From positions 1 to 64,000 of the forward strand of contig JAFTMS010000006.1 in the NCBI GenBank assembly GCA_017452265.1: a DNA stretch of 64,000 bases. The letters are read 5' to 3'. The notes below the pieces were generated by a model. It worked only from the letters and a program-made list of their open reading frames with translations. It made no database searches and was not told the DNA's origin. This document shows positions 52,075-59,806 of this stretch, in pieces (position 1 is the first letter of the stretch; every line of letters starts with the position of its first letter). This DNA is from Bacteroidales bacterium (GTDB taxonomy: Bacteria > Bacteroidota > Bacteroidia > Bacteroidales > UBA932). A program made the translations under genes and the position numbers.

Positions 52075-52330
52075 TTTAGTATCCCAAAAAATATCCCAAA
52101 ATCACTTCGGAAACAGTAAGCTATTTGCAAGAAACTGCAAGTGGCTTTAATTGTTTTTGAAAGGGAAGAGGATTGGCGTTCTGTTGGAGAGAAGCGGAAA
52201 CAGAATGACAATCTTCTGATTCCGCTGTCCTAATAGGGCAAGTCTTCAGGCGGCTTGTCCGGCTGAAGTCTTGAACGAAATATTAAGTCTTTCATTATTA
52301 TGCCTTGTATTGGATGTTATGTGATTGTTT
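52075..52330. other. Island edge with two mismatch-bearing hairpins, no gene
   Basis: I see no coding sequence. Two hairpins lie in a row: AGCGGAA-a-CAGAA / TTCTG-a-TTCCGCT (52193-52226), and CAAG-t-CTTCAG / CTGAAG-t-CTTG (52239-52273). Each has one symmetric mismatch in the stem. Their place directly after a tRNA gene at the start of AT-rich DNA would suit an integration scar, but I find no integrase and no repeat of the tRNA end. Confidence 0.4.
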
Positions 52331-52702
52331 TTAGTCCTCAGCTATTTCTATTATATTCCCTGTCTCATCTACTTGCCATAGACTATACTGTCCATCTCCG
52401 TCGAAATCTACAACGGAAACAGCTGTAGCCTTGAATGTGGAGTCTGTTGCCTCATCTAACGAAATGAGGTAATTGGCCTTACCGCCATCAGTTACTAGAG
52501 TATCCTGAGTGAAAGCAAGAGCATAAGTGTTTTTTGTGAAGGATCCGAACAGTCGTTTGTATGAATGCTCTAATTTATAGACATCTAATAATACTGATTT
52601 GACTTCATTATCCAATACTGTCTTTTTGTTGAGGAGAAGGCAGATTGAAACAGAAGCAAATAGGGCAAATAGAGATATTGATATGATTGTAACAACTTTC
52701 AT
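52331..52702 (-). CDS. Membrane-anchored small protein with a pilin-like C-terminus
   Basis: A 123-residue protein with one N-terminal hydrophobic helix (IISISLFALFASVSICLLL), then a soluble domain. The end, AVSVVDFDGDGQYSLWQVDETGNIIEI, resembles the C-terminal strand pattern of type IV pilin-like proteins (AxxDxDGDGxxSxWxIDExG). There is no prepilin peptidase site that I can point to, nor a lipobox. Last gene of the island's visible part, downstream of lgt. It may be an accessory or immunity protein; function not known. Confidence 0.6.
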   Translation of the reverse strand: MKVVTIISISLFALFASVSICLLLNKKTVLDNEVKSVLLDVYKLEHSYKRLFGSFTKNTYALAFTQDTLVTDGGKANYLISLDEATDSTFKATAVSVVDFDGDGQYSLWQVDETGNIIEIAED

Positions 52703-52726
52703 GCATCCCTGAAATAATTATCTTAT

Positions 52727-52779
52727 CTATTGTGCAAAGGGTTATATCTTATCTGAACGTATCAGAATGCGCACAATAG
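52727..52779 (-). repeat. Inverted repeat between lgt and the pilin-like gene
   Basis: CTATTGTGC (52727-52735) and GCACAATAG (52771-52779) are perfect inverted repeats with a 35-base loop. They fill the gap between the two genes; a weak terminator or an operator are possible. Confidence 0.4.
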
Positions 52780-53625
52780 CTATTCTGTTGATTTTATTAC
52801 ATCTTTAAGAGGACATTTCCATTTATAACTGAGATAAATCAGTACTATCCCTAAACCAATGAATGGCAGACTTAGGTATTGTCCCATGTTAAAATGCATA
52901 TTAGATTCAAAAGAGACCTGAGGTAACTTAATAAACTCAATCAAAAATCTGGCTCCAAATAGTAGGCATAGAAATACACCAAATAATCCACCTTTATAAA
53001 GTATTGTATTCTTTCGACGATATATAATCAGTAATAATAATCCTAGCGCAAGGTAACATACGGATTCATATACTTGTGTAGGATGACGAGGGAGAATGTC
53101 TCCGTTACGAACGAATATAAAGCCCCACGGCAAATCTGTTACAGAACCATAAATTTCAGAGTTCATCAAGTTCCCCAAGCGAATAAAGCATCCTGCGAAA
53201 CAAGCAGGTATACAAATTCTATCAAGTAACCAAAGTAAGTCAAACCCTCCAAGTTTGCCGTATCTATGATTATATAACCATATTGCTATTAATACTCCTA
53301 TAGCACCCCCGTGACTAGCAAGTCCCCCTTTCCATACACATAGTATTTCTATCAAGCTTCTCCAATTTGCAAAGTAGTATTCTGGAGAATAAAATAAACA
53401 GTGACCCAATCTAGCTCCAATAAGAGTTCCTAAAAATATATATGAAAGCAAAGGTTCCAATAAATTCACATCTTTTCTTTCTACAGAAAAAAAGGATTTC
53501 ATCATCAGGTATCCAAGAGGAAATATTCCTATAGTAAATAAAATAGAATACCATCTAATGGAAAACCTACCAATTTGAAACAGTATAGGAGAAATATCCC
53601 ATTCAATGTATAATAGTTGCCACAT
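52780..53625 (-). CDS. lgt: Prolipoprotein diacylglyceryl transferase (island-borne Lgt)
   Basis: Transfers diacylglycerol from phosphatidylglycerol to the lipobox cysteine. From the ATG at 53625 the protein is 281 residues with about seven membrane helices. Catalytic residues are present: SHGGAIGVL (His), RLGNLMNSEIYG (Arg, Asn, Glu) and the late RFLIEF (Arg, Glu). The longer frame would start inside the hairpin at 53643-53670 and is rejected. It follows a double-glycine peptide gene in the AT-rich island, which suggests a second, specialised copy, although this window cannot show whether the genome has another. Confidence 0.92.
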   Translation of the reverse strand: MWQLLYIEWDISPILFQIGRFSIRWYSILFTIGIFPLGYLMMKSFFSVERKDVNLLEPLLSYIFLGTLIGARLGHCLFYSPEYYFANWRSLIEILCVWKGGLASHGGAIGVLIAIWLYNHRYGKLGGFDLLWLLDRICIPACFAGCFIRLGNLMNSEIYGSVTDLPWGFIFVRNGDILPRHPTQVYESVCYLALGLLLLIIYRRKNTILYKGGLFGVFLCLLFGARFLIEFIKLPQVSFESNMHFNMGQYLSLPFIGLGIVLIYLSYKWKCPLKDVIKSTE

Positions 53626-53642
53626 AATAGTTACAAGATTCA

Positions 53643-53670
53643 GGTGGGGTGCAAACATTTGCACCCCACC
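53643..53670 (-). promoter_or_regulatory. Hairpin between GG-peptide gene and lgt
   Basis: GGTGGGGTGCAA (53643-53654) pairs perfectly with TTGCACCCCACC (53659-53670) around four bases. No T run follows on the minus strand, so it may protect or attenuate the upstream peptide mRNA and not end it fully. Confidence 0.65.
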
Positions 53671-53681
53671 AATGTAATAAA

Positions 53682-53843
53682 TTACTCGTTAGATTCTGGT
53701 GGGACGGTTTCTTCCTGCTTGGAATCACTGCTTACCAAGAGACCTACAATGACTAAAGCAACGACTACACCCCAACCCATGCCACCATTAGTTTCAACCT
53801 GTTCATCCACAGATAGAGCGACAAGATTTGCATTTGTTTTCAT
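53682..53843 (-). CDS. Double-glycine leader peptide 1 (hydrophobic core)
   Basis: A 53-residue product too short for routine calling. Leader MKTNANLVALSVDEQVETNGG (21 residues) ends in GG as in C39-processed peptides; it shares MKTN, LS, E and NGG with the precursor at 59985. The 32-residue core is a hydrophobic helix (GMGWGVVVALVIVGLL is its start region) with GxG spacing, followed by a charged tail SSDSKQEETVPPESNE. No cysteine. It has its own promoter with the shared dyad at 53916-53931. Likely exported by the C39 transporter of this island; a bacteriocin or signal role is inference. Confidence 0.7.
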   Translation of the reverse strand: MKTNANLVALSVDEQVETNGGMGWGVVVALVIVGLLVSSDSKQEETVPPESNE

Positions 53844-53897
53844 TGTGCAAAATTTTAAGGTTAAACATTATTTAATTAAACACGTGTTTCGATAATG

Positions 53898-53931
53898 CAA
53901 ATCTATTCATAGCCAGTCTAAATCCATAGAC
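53898..53931 (-). promoter_or_regulatory. Promoter and dyad operator of GG-peptide 1
   Basis: The dyad GTCTAAATCCATAGAC (53916-53931; half-sites GTCTA and TAGAC on either strand) lies 14 bases from CAAA (53898-53901), TTTG on the minus strand, where the -7 element reads TAGATTTG. The same dyad with the same 14-base spacing occurs at 60251-60284 before another GG-peptide gene. The dyad overlaps the -33 region. Confidence 0.65.
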
Positions 53932-54002
53932 AAATAAAATATCCGTCAGAAAATTCACATCTTCCAACGGAAACAAATCAATATTTATGTTTAACTAAAA
54001 GG

Positions 54003-55487
54003 TCATTTCCCATAGAAATTAGTAATCCATTTCCAAGTTCCATCTTTATCATTAAGATTCAAAAGTATGTCCGGGATAAGTACCTCTTCCTCTTTTAGTT
54101 TTTCATTAGGTCTGATGAAATATCTGCAACTTATGAGGCATTGAGTGTTGGTGTTGGGCAAAATACATTGCAATATATCTCCATATGTAGAAGGTTTATT
54201 TCCTGAAATTTCTCCAATAATCGTTCCTATGCCATTATCTCTTGCCGTCGTTAGAAGAAGCCCAGAGCTACTGTATGACCCTCGTCCCTCAATGAAAACA
54301 ACATTACCTTTGAAAATGTTATTCAAATTATTATTGAACCGATGTTTGGTCGTATCTATTAATTGTGATGTGTTTTCTTTAGAATTTGGGAAGTATAGTT
54401 TTTCCCAGTCAAAATCCCACAGATTATACATTTTTCCCAGATGGTAGGAGGTGCCATTTTTAAGTTTAACATTCTTAAAGTCTGGCTGTGTCTTAAGTAA
54501 GAGATCAGACATTCGCACAGCAACGCTATATCCTTTTAAGCTATCTATTGGTGATAGCCATGACAATAATACATCCCCAAGCGTACAGTTTCCGCCACCA
54601 TTATATTGCAAATCAACAATTAACGTTTTAACAGCTTTCTCACTAATTTCTTTCATTAATTGTTCAATATAGTTATCAAATCTAGGCAACTGCTTCATAT
54701 GCGGATGGGTAATGCGATCTGCAAACCTATTGAATTGTAAATAACAGATGCTTTCATCTTTGAATATTTTATGACAAAAGAATTCATCTTGTTGATCCAT
54801 AAAGCCAGAATCGTTTTGTATTCTATGTGGATGATTTATCTTATCCCTTGACGCAGGCTCAAGGCTTATCGTTGTTCCATCTGAAAAAGTCAAATCGAGT
54901 GTCTCACAGCCTGGCGTGCAAATATCCCAAAATTTCTTTATCTGAAAATATTGCTGCAAAATGTTATATAAAAAGATGTCATTATCATGACTTATAATCT
55001 GACTTGCTTTTTGAAGAACTGCATTAACTTTAAGTCCATTAATTTTGTTCACTCTTTTGCCAATAATATGGCTGATATTTTCATCTGCAGAGAGAATGAC
55101 AGCTGTTTTATCTGTATCGATCTCCAAAATTACAGGATATAATAATATTGGGGTAATACCTAAATAAATAGAGGTATGTGCATCATTCAATGATGATATT
55201 TCCTTCTGCAATCGTATTCTAAAATCATCAATACTTTCGATGTTGTTAAAATCGTTATACAAAGTCCTTACTCTTTTTTCTAACTGTCTGCAATGTTGTT
55301 CTGAATCATAATACGGATGTGTTTTTGCCAACATGTTAGCATATAACAAAAGATCTTTCTGATAAGTATTTCCATTTGCATATTTTCGGCTTGAGACAAC
55401 TATAGAATCATATGCAACCGGCAAGTTCTGAGAGAAAACGCTGACAGAACAAATAATAAGTAATACCAATGATAATACTCGCTTCAT
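54003..55487 (-). CDS. S41 family (C-terminal processing) peptidase
   Basis: A 494-residue protein with a signal peptide (VLSLVLLIICSVSVFSQ), so it acts outside the cytoplasm. The S41 core is seen in TLIVDLQYNGGGNCTLGDVLL and in the catalytic-serine region GRGSYSSSGLLLTTARDNGIGTIIGE. An N-terminal helical region, LLLYANMLAKTHPYYDS, is typical of Bacteroidetes S41 proteins. It follows the radical SAM gene by eight bases and so belongs to the precursor-maturase operon. It may process exported peptides or confer self-protection; neither is proved. Confidence 0.88.
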   Translation of the reverse strand: MKRVLSLVLLIICSVSVFSQNLPVAYDSIVVSSRKYANGNTYQKDLLLYANMLAKTHPYYDSEQHCRQLEKRVRTLYNDFNNIESIDDFRIRLQKEISSLNDAHTSIYLGITPILLYPVILEIDTDKTAVILSADENISHIIGKRVNKINGLKVNAVLQKASQIISHDNDIFLYNILQQYFQIKKFWDICTPGCETLDLTFSDGTTISLEPASRDKINHPHRIQNDSGFMDQQDEFFCHKIFKDESICYLQFNRFADRITHPHMKQLPRFDNYIEQLMKEISEKAVKTLIVDLQYNGGGNCTLGDVLLSWLSPIDSLKGYSVAVRMSDLLLKTQPDFKNVKLKNGTSYHLGKMYNLWDFDWEKLYFPNSKENTSQLIDTTKHRFNNNLNNIFKGNVVFIEGRGSYSSSGLLLTTARDNGIGTIIGEISGNKPSTYGDILQCILPNTNTQCLISCRYFIRPNEKLKEEEVLIPDILLNLNDKDGTWKWITNFYGK

Positions 55488-55495
55488 AAAATGTA

Positions 55496-56776
55496 TTATT
55501 TAGAGGTGGTCATATAAATATATCTGAGTTCTACGTATTTTTCTAAGTTTCCTATTGCTGTCATACAGTAGTCCATATTAAGGTTCTTTAGATCAGAGCA
55601 GCCTCCGTTGCAAGCAGGGAATAATACACACCGTCTGCATTTGTCATCAAAAAGTGAGTCACTGCCAATCATATAGTCTGCATATAGGTCTGCATTAGTT
55701 ATATTTAGATCGGAATCTATATAACCAACTGATTTGTTTGGCATGCCGAGATGATGCCAGCATTTGTATAATTCTCCTTCTGGCCCTACTATCAAAGAAT
55801 TGTTGCTATGACAACTACAACCTTTATTTCTTCTAACAATCAATAGATCTGGACTATATATGCCGTGTGTGTGATATAGATCACATATAAATTCTGATTT
55901 TTCTTTAAGCCCTTCAAAGCATGTATTACTTTTACAATTTCCATCATAGTTATGGACAAATGCTGGATATAAGAATAAGCGCTCACCAAATCTATTTAAG
56001 AGTTCTTCTCTCAATTCTATAAATTCGTTGGCATTCTGTTTGGTGAGATTCATTCTAATTGAGATTTTGACATCATATGATTTTTGGAGTATCATATCAA
56101 TATTGTCAATGATTTTGTCATATGAGTCTCCTCCTGATTTTAAAATACGAGTTTTATTATGAGTCCTCTTCGTGCCATCTAAAGTTATTTGAATCTTTCG
56201 AATACTATACTCGTCTAACTTATCGATTAGTCGATCAAGGTTATATCCATTAGTTACAATGGAAGCCTCATAAGACTTAACCACTTCTTTTAATCGTGGA
56301 GTTAGAAGTGAAATCGAATTTACCGCTTCTGTTGGCTCTCCACCATACCAAGCAACTTGTAACTTTCTGCCGTTATGGTGTTTTTTAACATATGAAACAA
56401 TTCGATTCATAACATCTAAACTCATCCCTTTATTGGTCAATCGACTTTTCTCATAACAATATGGACAGGCAAAATTACATGATTGAGTCGGTGCAATTGT
56501 TAAGCCTAATGTAGGAGAGTTATAACGTAAATTTAAGTTATGTAGAACAATCTTATTGAACTCCGATTCATTTGATGATACTAAAAAACGTCCATCAAAC
56601 AAGAACTTGTATTTATCATCATCTCTAGCAATCTTATCTGGATCCTCCCTTATATGAATCAACTCATCGTACATTTCCTTATCCACCTTCACAAGCATAT
56701 TGGAAAGTGTGCTATATAATAGATAAGCGTTAGCAATTTTAGAGTAAAATATTATAGAATAATTGCTCCAAACCAT
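55496..56776 (-). CDS. Radical SAM/SPASM peptide maturase
   Basis: A 426-residue protein. The N-terminal 90 residues may form a peptide-binding region. CNFACPYC (Cys100, 104, 107) is the radical SAM cluster site, with WYGGEPTEA and QITLDGTKRTHN as later SAM motifs. The C-terminal SPASM part has cysteines in KGCSCHSNNS, GELYKCWHH, DDKCRRCVLFPACNGGCSD and MDYC, enough for auxiliary [4Fe-4S] clusters. Such enzymes install thioether or carbon-carbon links in ribosomal peptides. It is 48 bases downstream of a four-cysteine GG precursor, its probable substrate. It resembles maturases that I recall as GG-Bacteroidales system proteins. Confidence 0.88.
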   Translation of the reverse strand: MVWSNYSIIFYSKIANAYLLYSTLSNMLVKVDKEMYDELIHIREDPDKIARDDDKYKFLFDGRFLVSSNESEFNKIVLHNLNLRYNSPTLGLTIAPTQSCNFACPYCYEKSRLTNKGMSLDVMNRIVSYVKKHHNGRKLQVAWYGGEPTEAVNSISLLTPRLKEVVKSYEASIVTNGYNLDRLIDKLDEYSIRKIQITLDGTKRTHNKTRILKSGGDSYDKIIDNIDMILQKSYDVKISIRMNLTKQNANEFIELREELLNRFGERLFLYPAFVHNYDGNCKSNTCFEGLKEKSEFICDLYHTHGIYSPDLLIVRRNKGCSCHSNNSLIVGPEGELYKCWHHLGMPNKSVGYIDSDLNITNADLYADYMIGSDSLFDDKCRRCVLFPACNGGCSDLKNLNMDYCMTAIGNLEKYVELRYIYMTTSK

Positions 56777-56792
56777 ATCATATTGTTTTAAC

Positions 56793-56815
56793 GAGAGTGG
56801 CCATCAGCCACTCTC
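56793..56815 (-). promoter_or_regulatory. Hairpin between precursor and radical SAM gene
   Basis: GAGAGTGGC (56793-56801) pairs perfectly with GCCACTCTC (56807-56815). Without a T run it is likely a partial terminator or a stabilising 3' end, making more precursor than maturase mRNA. Confidence 0.65.
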
Positions 56816-56824
56816 TGACCATAG

Positions 56825-57031
56825 TTAATTGTTAATAATGTTAACAGAACATTCTGGGCGTTCCCAAACACAGATTGTAACATTGTTCATTGGGCATACT
56901 GGGGTAAGTATAACGGTACAGTAGTTGCTTTCTGTCTGTTCTGTCAAGCCTCCGTTGATGCCGACAAGGTCAAGCTGCTCAAGCGTTTTTGGAGACAGCC
57001 CAGCATCGATAATGTTGATTTTCTTTTCCAT
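56825..57031 (-). CDS. Four-cysteine double-glycine RiPP precursor
   Basis: A 68-residue peptide. The leader (1-28, ends LVGINGG; also LSPKTLEQLDL) is a classic GG leader. The 40-residue core has Cys at core positions 10, 18, 26 and 33, regularly 7-8 apart, with small, acceptor-type residues between (TESNYCTVILTPVCPMNN, then VTICVWERPECSVN). Regular cysteines beside a radical SAM/SPASM enzyme suggest thioether-linked (sactipeptide- or ranthipeptide-type) products, although disulfides are possible. It lies between tolC-like and radical SAM genes. Confidence 0.8.
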   Translation of the reverse strand: MEKKINIIDAGLSPKTLEQLDLVGINGGLTEQTESNYCTVILTPVCPMNNVTICVWERPECSVNIINN

Positions 57032-57107
57032 TTGATTGTTTTTACGTTATATCTGCTTACTCTATTAAGGATTTTCTGCTACCTCCTTTATAGTCGCGCA
57101 ACTATTT

Positions 57108-58454
57108 TCAATTTATGTTATAATAAGTTTGCAATAATTTTCTGCTAGATATTAATGCATACTTCGTATTATTTACCTCATATTGAGCCTTAGCATATTC
57201 AACTATTGCAATGTTCCAAGTGATGAAATCGCACTTTCCATACTCATATTGCTCCTTAATTTGTCGCAAAACCTCAGATGTATACTTTAGCTGTTCCGTA
57301 GCACTTACAAATCTTTGATATGCTGTTTCATAGTCGCCTCTAATCTGCTCATATTCTTTGGCAACTTTATTCCTTGTAAGGTACATAGTGTGGTATGCGT
57401 CTTTTACTGCATACTCAGCTCGCTTTACATTGTTTTTTACCCTCATCCCATTAAATATTGGAATCTGAAGAGTTAATGTAATATATGCATTTGTATTATC
57501 TGCCCATTGCTCAAATGGAGGGTATTTGATATTCTGATAAGTGTCATTTTCAGAAATCAATACTTTTTGTCTGGCACTAGAGTAATTTGAACCATAACTG
57601 CCCGAAAGTAAGAGAGTAGGGTAATAAGATGATTTTGCAACCTTTACAGCATATTTTGCTGATTCTACACGAAGCTCTTCAGTACGGTATTCCGGCAAGT
57701 TGTGAAATGAGATATCATATCTATTCGCATCAGTATTATATACCTGTTGCAAGTCATTTTCATCATCATTCTGTAATCGTATTAATGAGTAATCCGAAAT
57801 ATTCATTAGTTGTCCTAATTCGAGTAATGCCATCTTTTTCGCGTTATTCGCTAAAATAATATCATTCTGGGCAGAACATAACTGTGATCTTATTTGCAAT
57901 AAATCAGCCTCCGTTTTTATTCCAGCATCAACTTGAGCTTCAATAATCAATAGTTGCTCAGTTATCAAATTCGCAATCAAATGTGCTGATTCAATGTTTT
58001 TATCTGCACATAATACATTATAAAATGCTAAAACAACATTTTTACAGACTTCTTTACGCATTGAGAGGCTATTCATTACGAATGCATCATATTCTTTCTG
58101 TGCCTGCTTTACTCGATAATACCTTTCTAAGCCAGAAAACAAGATTGCCGTACCAGTAATTGATATACTACTACTACCGACTGTACTATGTTCAAGGAAA
58201 CTATATGTTGTCTGATCTAGTACTCTTCCTGATGATAAACTATAATTAGCACCTGCGCTAATCGATGGAATGAATTCTGATTTGGCTTCAGCGATACTTA
58301 CTTTAGCCGATTTCTCTTCATTATTTAGTTTCTCAATCGAAACATTACAACTGTAAGCTTGATTGATGCATTCCTGAAGGCTCCATATACGGTTGCTATT
58401 CAGTTCTTCGCTAAAACCAATCAGACATATAATAAAGTTGATAGCTAGTAGCAT
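57108..58454 (-). CDS. TolC family outer-membrane channel
   Basis: A 448-residue outer-membrane efflux protein with an N-terminal signal region (LLAINFIICLIGFSEE), two repeats of long alpha-helical and beta-barrel segments, WSLQECINQAYSCN at the usual first helix, and GRVLDQTTYSF. It is the outer-membrane part of a type I exporter together with HlyD and the C39 ABC protein 4 kb away. The gene is 12 bases after the TraB/GumN gene and 76 before the four-cysteine precursor. Confidence 0.93.
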   Translation of the reverse strand: MLLAINFIICLIGFSEELNSNRIWSLQECINQAYSCNVSIEKLNNEEKSAKVSIAEAKSEFIPSISAGANYSLSSGRVLDQTTYSFLEHSTVGSSSISITGTAILFSGLERYYRVKQAQKEYDAFVMNSLSMRKEVCKNVVLAFYNVLCADKNIESAHLIANLITEQLLIIEAQVDAGIKTEADLLQIRSQLCSAQNDIILANNAKKMALLELGQLMNISDYSLIRLQNDDENDLQQVYNTDANRYDISFHNLPEYRTEELRVESAKYAVKVAKSSYYPTLLLSGSYGSNYSSARQKVLISENDTYQNIKYPPFEQWADNTNAYITLTLQIPIFNGMRVKNNVKRAEYAVKDAYHTMYLTRNKVAKEYEQIRGDYETAYQRFVSATEQLKYTSEVLRQIKEQYEYGKCDFITWNIAIVEYAKAQYEVNNTKYALISSRKLLQTYYNIN

Positions 58455-58466
58455 ATAAATTATTTT

Positions 58467-59330
58467 TTATTTAAGTACGGGTTCCACTACATACCCTGAA
58501 AGTCTTAACATATTTATCAATCCATACCGACCAGGCAAATGCCCAGCTCCGACAACAAACATTGTTGATTGGGTATTAATGGCCGATTTAATTGTTGGCA
58601 TCCAATTGAAATTACGCTGTTTTACGACTCGTTCATACTCCTTTTTAGTAAGATCTCTCTTAAATAATTTCCAGATTTTCCGAAGATCTTGGGCTTTGTA
58701 TGCATCAGATAATGATTGTGTCTTTTTTACTAGTTGCTTGTCATTCAATAATTTTATTAAATCATTTGCCTGCTCCTTCAGGGACGCTCCATACAAAGTC
58801 TCTAATTGGAATTCTAAAGTCTCTAAGCCAAAATTCCCTTTACTGTGCTTATGAGCAGATGTTAAAATAAACAAATCAATAGGAACCTGCGGAGTACTTA
58901 TGCTTTGTGATAAAATGGTATTTTGAATATTAGTTGCAACTGTCATTGGCTTTAGAGCATCTAATCGTTCAATAGTTGTCCCTAAAATATTTGATAGTTT
59001 TTTGTTGAGTGTCTTAATTTGACGCGATGAATATAAATCACTTTGCTTTTGGCCTGCTGGCATAGCCATGTATGATCTCATCAAACTAATGTCATCAGCA
59101 CTTGGAGATATTAAATCTTTGAATACTATTTCCCCGTACACTTGTTTCACATTTTCAAAAGCGAATTTATATCCAGGAATACTGTCAGTTAGCATACCAT
59201 CATAGTAGTGATGTGTTCCCAATATATATGACGGCTCTTTAAGATCATTGCCCGTTATTTGCCATAAGATTTGTGCATTACTATGGAATGATATGGCAAA
59301 TGTTAATATTAGTATACATAGGTGTTTCAT
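58467..59330 (-). CDS. TraB/GumN (TIKI-like) family protein
   Basis: A 287-residue protein with a signal peptide (HLCILILTFAISFHSNAQ). It has both GxxH motifs of the family: GTHH (38-41) and GAGH (261-264), plus Glu67 in QVYGEIVF, the set proposed to bind metal in TIKI proteases. TraB/PrgY of enterococci limit peptide pheromones. In this context it may degrade or trim the exported peptides. I start at MKHL (59330), because the longer frame puts the signal peptide inside. Thirteen bases follow the 3-TM gene. Confidence 0.85.
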   Translation of the reverse strand: MKHLCILILTFAISFHSNAQILWQITGNDLKEPSYILGTHHYYDGMLTDSIPGYKFAFENVKQVYGEIVFKDLISPSADDISLMRSYMAMPAGQKQSDLYSSRQIKTLNKKLSNILGTTIERLDALKPMTVATNIQNTILSQSISTPQVPIDLFILTSAHKHSKGNFGLETLEFQLETLYGASLKEQANDLIKLLNDKQLVKKTQSLSDAYKAQDLRKIWKLFKRDLTKKEYERVVKQRNFNWMPTIKSAINTQSTMFVVGAGHLPGRYGLINMLRLSGYVVEPVLK

Positions 59331-59343
59331 TGTTCGAATAAGA

Positions 59344-59661
59344 TTAATTAAACAATTTACTGATAACTTGTTGTAAAGCATATGCTACAGAGCCTCCTAT
59401 TATTACTCCAAGCGATTTAATCAGTACTTCATTACATTGAGGCTCTCTCGTTAAAAGTATGGGTATTATCATTCCTATAATCATGCAGAGGGTAACTTTC
59501 TTATCAATTGAGAAGCATAGACTAGCAAGTACTAGACTCATTGAGAATAAACCATATGTTAACCCTTCTACATATACAGAATCTGATTTTCTAGTTATAA
59601 TGGCGAGACAAAGAGTTGCGACTACTATCAATATCTCAATGTTTTTTTTATTGAATAGCAT
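59344..59661 (-). CDS. Small 3-helix membrane protein, candidate immunity protein
   Basis: A 105-residue protein with three or four hydrophobic stretches (IEILIVVATLCLAII, GLFSMSLVLASLCFSI, VTLCMIIGMIIPILL and SLGVIIGGSVAYALQ). I recognise no family. Its place right after two GG-peptide genes and before the TraB-like gene is where immunity genes of bacteriocins lie, but this is inference only. Confidence 0.6.
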   Translation of the reverse strand: MLFNKKNIEILIVVATLCLAIITRKSDSVYVEGLTYGLFSMSLVLASLCFSIDKKVTLCMIIGMIIPILLTREPQCNEVLIKSLGVIIGGSVAYALQQVISKLFN

Positions 59662-59686
59662 ATAAACATATTTTAGTTGTTTTAAA

Positions 59687-59750
59687 ATTGCCCACTTGGT
59701 GCAATCTGTATCGCGTAGACATGTGATTCTTAATTACACCAGTGGGCAAT
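59687..59750 (-). terminator. Hairpin after the tandem GG-peptide genes
   Basis: ATTGCCCACTTGGTG (59687-59701) pairs with CACCAGTGGGCAAT (59737-59750) with a single bulged base; on the minus strand it is followed by TTTTAAAAC. It should end or reduce transcription from the peptide promoter before the membrane-protein gene. Confidence 0.65.
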
Positions 59751-59806
59751 CATCTGTTTAACAATAAATCATTAACTGGTAATGAAATCTATTGGTGAGC
59801 AAATGT

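Noticed and set aside
51849-52211. 120-residue minus-strand frame across the tRNA
   Set aside because: The [13 protein letters not shown]-type sequence is the well-known false translation of the tRNA-Ser antisense strand.
52075-52330. Integrase remnant after the tRNA
   Set aside because: No frame resembles a tyrosine recombinase, and no direct repeat of the tRNA end is visible.
53626-53664. N-terminal extension of Lgt
   Set aside because: It would start inside the hairpin at 53643-53670 and precedes the normal MWQLLYIEWD start.
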